Source of the DNA: Spinactinospora alkalitolerans
GTDB lineage: Bacteria; Actinomycetota; Actinomycetes; Streptosporangiales; Streptosporangiaceae
Direction: 5' to 3'
Assembly: GCF_013408795.1 (NCBI RefSeq)
Contig: NZ_JACCCC010000001.1
Coordinates: 6,200,001 to 6,264,000, forward strand
DNA: 64,000 bases
In this document: positions 62,349 through 64,000 of the stretch, one piece after another
Numbering within the stretch: position 1 is the stretch's first letter
How the letters are laid out: each line of letters starts with the position of its first letter
The notes under the pieces: model-generated
Seen by the model: the letters and a program-made list of their open reading frames with translations, nothing else
What the model was told of the DNA's origin: nothing
Database searches by the model: none
Made by a program: the position numbers and the translations under genes

Positions 62349-62867
62349 GCTGCTTCCTCGGTGTCGATTCGTGCGGGAATTCCCGCAAACCAGTATTTCC
62401 GCCCGTTTTCCGACTCGGCGTGAAACGTGCACCGCGAGACGGCGAGAAGCGCGTTCCAAGTGAGTGGAGCGGAAATCCCGGCCAATGATCACCCTCGGAG
62501 CGTCCAATGTGAATTTCCGTCTCCTGTGTTTAATGTCACCCCATCCGCCAGGCCGTCGGCTACGAATTCGTATCTCGCGAAACGCGTTCTCCGCAGAGGG
62601 CGACAGAGCCCCGAACAGGGAAAACCCGGCCCATTGCTGGGCGTTCCACGGGAGATCGCCCTCCGAACGGCATCGAAGCACAAACCACAGGCAAAGCCGG
62701 ACCGGACGCATTGCGAGTTTCATTCCCTCTTCAGACGCTTCCCCACTAAAAACACGCTCATCCCCCCATCACCTCGGATAGCTTCTTAAATTCCTCAGAG
62801 GCGCGTTTACGGGCCTCCGTACGGCGTCGCGCACACGAGGCTCCGGTACCGCCACGGAGGGAGATCC
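62349..62867. other. intergenic region upstream of the ferritin-like gene
   Basis: About 520 bases of lower-GC sequence (for example AATTCTT and TTTAATG tracts) with no convincing gene on either strand. The lower GC content is unlike the neighbouring genes and may mark a promoter region or foreign DNA. Confidence 0.4.
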
Positions 62868-63056
62868 ACGAAAAGCGGGGAATTCGCTCTGATCGCGCTC
62901 GCGGTGCCGCTGAGCGTCATGGCGACCGCCGCGCCCGCCCACGCCGAAGACACGATGGGCCTGCGGGCGAGGGCGACCTCGATCCCAAGCGGCCCCGGCC
63001 CCGGCCCCGGCCCCGGCCCCGGGGCCGGGGCCGCCGGAGGTGTCACCGCACGATGA
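62868..63056 (+). pseudogene. secreted peptide with ACG in place of a start codon
   Basis: A GGAGGGA ribosome site is followed 6 bases later by ACG AAA AGC and a clear signal peptide (FALIALAVPLSVMATAAPAH then AEDT). The 62-residue product ends in a Gly-Pro repeat. No in-frame ATG or GTG precedes it. The ATG-to-ACG change probably silenced the gene, although ACG initiation or a leaderless start cannot be excluded. Its 3' end overlaps the L,D-transpeptidase gene tail to tail by 14 bases. Confidence 0.5.
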
Positions 63057-63843
63057 CGGGGGTGCCGTGGTCGAGGCTGCCGTTCTCCCACAGCCAGTCC
63101 ATCGCGGCGATGCTCACCCTGGCGCAGCCGTGGGAGGCGGGGTAGGGCGGGACCGAGGAGTAGCCGTGGACGGCGATGCCGCCGTTGAAGTACTTGGGGC
63201 GGTACAGCGAGCCCAGCGGGCCGGGGTCCCAGGCGTCGACCTGGCGGAACACCGAGTACTCGCCGGTCGGGGTGACGGCGACCTGCTGCTGCCCGCGGGA
63301 CTCGTAGCTCTCCCCCGAACCGGTCGACGTGTTGAAGACCTGCCGCACCTCCCCGTCGGAGACCACGAGCAGCAGTTGGCGCTCCAGGTCGATCTCGACC
63401 ACGTCGCCCGACCCGCTGGTGGCGCTCGGCCGGACGCCCTCGTCGAGGGCCGCGCGCGTGTCGGGCCCGACCACGCCGTCGCGGCCGATGCCGGCCGCCT
63501 TCTGCGCGGCGTAGACGGCCTGGACGGTGAGGTCCTGGAACTCGCCGTCGGCCGGACCGACCCAGTAGCCGAGCTCCCGCAGCCGCTCCTGCAGTCGGAC
63601 CACCTCGGCCCCCGAGTCGCCCCGGTGCAGCAGGTCCGCGGCCTCGGCCCCGGGCCAGACGGCCGCGGCGGCGGGGGCCGAACGGGCGGTGGAGGCCGAA
63701 TGGGCCGCGGGGGCGTCCGCGGCCGGGGCGGTGCCGGCGTGCGCCGCGGCGCCGCCGTACCCGGCCGCCACGACCGCCGACAGCGCCAGCGTCGCCGCCC
63801 TCGCCGCGTACCTGGGGGGATTTCCGGATTCTCGAATAGCCAT
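63043..63843 (-). CDS. L,D-transpeptidase with peptidoglycan-binding domain
   Basis: A 266-residue exported cell-wall enzyme. An N-terminal signal (ATLALSAVVAAGYGGAAAHA) and Ala-rich linker lead to a PG_binding_1 domain (70-130, HRGDSGAEVVRLQERLREL) and a YkuD catalytic domain (VEIDLERQLLLVVSDGEVRQ, HGYSSVPPYPASHGCARVS with catalytic Cys in SHGC). It forms 3-3 peptidoglycan cross-links. Confidence 0.92.
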   Translation of the reverse strand: MAIRESGNPPRYAARAATLALSAVVAAGYGGAAAHAGTAPAADAPAAHSASTARSAPAAAAVWPGAEAADLLHRGDSGAEVVRLQERLRELGYWVGPADGEFQDLTVQAVYAAQKAAGIGRDGVVGPDTRAALDEGVRPSATSGSGDVVEIDLERQLLLVVSDGEVRQVFNTSTGSGESYESRGQQQVAVTPTGEYSVFRQVDAWDPGPLGSLYRPKYFNGGIAVHGYSSVPPYPASHGCARVSIAAMDWLWENGSLDHGTPVIVR

Positions 63844-64000
63844 ACGTGCTCTTTACCCGTCTTTGACATCGGCATTGGCGCTTTGCCGCCCCGGATGGCG
63901 GCGGGAGCGCACCACCTGCGCCTTCTCGGACGAGAAATCCGCGGATCGGGATTTCGCCGGAATCGCCCGGTCGGCGGCGGATGCGCGGCGCCGCATCCGG

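Noticed and set aside
62985-63035. GGCCCC tandem repeat
   Set aside because: A simple hexamer run encoding Gly-Pro at the end of the ACG-start peptide; no sign of a functional repeat array.

Overview
The window is very GC-rich (roughly 70% or more, judged by eye), has GTG starts and ATGA/GTGA start-stop overlaps throughout, and carries Thermobifida-like features: a GH6-CBM2 cellulase under a perfect CelR palindrome, a TIGR03086 DinB-type protein and a YqeB-like protein. This points to a chromosome of the actinobacterial family Nocardiopsaceae or a close relative (inference). I saw no rRNA, tRNA or CRISPR array.

Layout. (1) 1-16.9 kb is an integrated conjugative element, mostly on the minus strand. 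It encodes a TraD/VirD4-type coupling ATPase, an M48 protease (apparently frameshifted), a pilin-like VirB2 protein, a large membrane-ATPase fusion, a replication-relaxation protein, an NlpC/P60 wall hydrolase and a zeta toxin-antitoxin pair. It is interrupted by a DEAD-box helicase/cold-shock gene pair and by relics of an IS5 transposase, an integrase and a SUKH immunity gene. (2) 16.9-22.9 kb is a gene graveyard: remnants of NTF2-like, Nudix, APH, isoprenylcysteine methyltransferase, type III PKS and IS630 genes lie among a few intact genes (methyltransferase, SDR, DUF1440, DUF2332). (3) 22.9-28.1 kb is a coherent cyst(e)ine module: permease plus glutaredoxin-thioredoxin reductase fusion, diverging from a YheO-type regulator, L-cysteine desulfhydrase (Cds1) and RidA.

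(4) 28.3-44.6 kb is the most interesting region: a 16-kb aromatic or heteroaromatic catabolic cluster in four transcription units. Unit 1 encodes a LigA/LigB-type extradiol dioxygenase, a hydratase-aldolase, a two-subunit Rieske oxygenase, a small unknown protein, a dihydrodiol-type dehydrogenase and a TPP enzyme. Unit 2 is a TRAP transporter for a carboxylate. Unit 3 encodes a DUF1185 protein, an enamidase-like amidohydrolase, a ferredoxin, a ferredoxin reductase and a 2,6-dihydropseudooxynicotine-hydrolase-like C-C hydrolase. Unit 4 is a GAF-LuxR regulator. The promoters of units 1-3 share a 17-bp palindrome, STACCCGNNNGGGTNAY, at a constant distance from a TANNNT hexamer, which argues that one activator controls uptake, ring oxidation, ring cleavage and C-N/C-C hydrolysis. 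The combination of an enamidase-like enzyme and a pseudooxynicotine-type hydrolase with a Rieske/LigAB pathway suggests a nitrogen-containing aromatic acid as substrate; that is a hypothesis.

(5) 44.6-51.8 kb holds the cellulase, a few hypothetical or housekeeping genes and small relics. (6) 51.8-57.5 kb is an arsenic island: an ArsR-ArsN fusion, two flavoproteins, Acr3, ArsC and a second ArsR, with recognisable ArsR-type palindromes at its promoters. (7) 57.5-64 kb holds a small conserved protein, a SulP transporter, an MpaB-type oxygenase, a Tat-exported ferritin-like protein, a possible start-lost secreted peptide and an L,D-transpeptidase.
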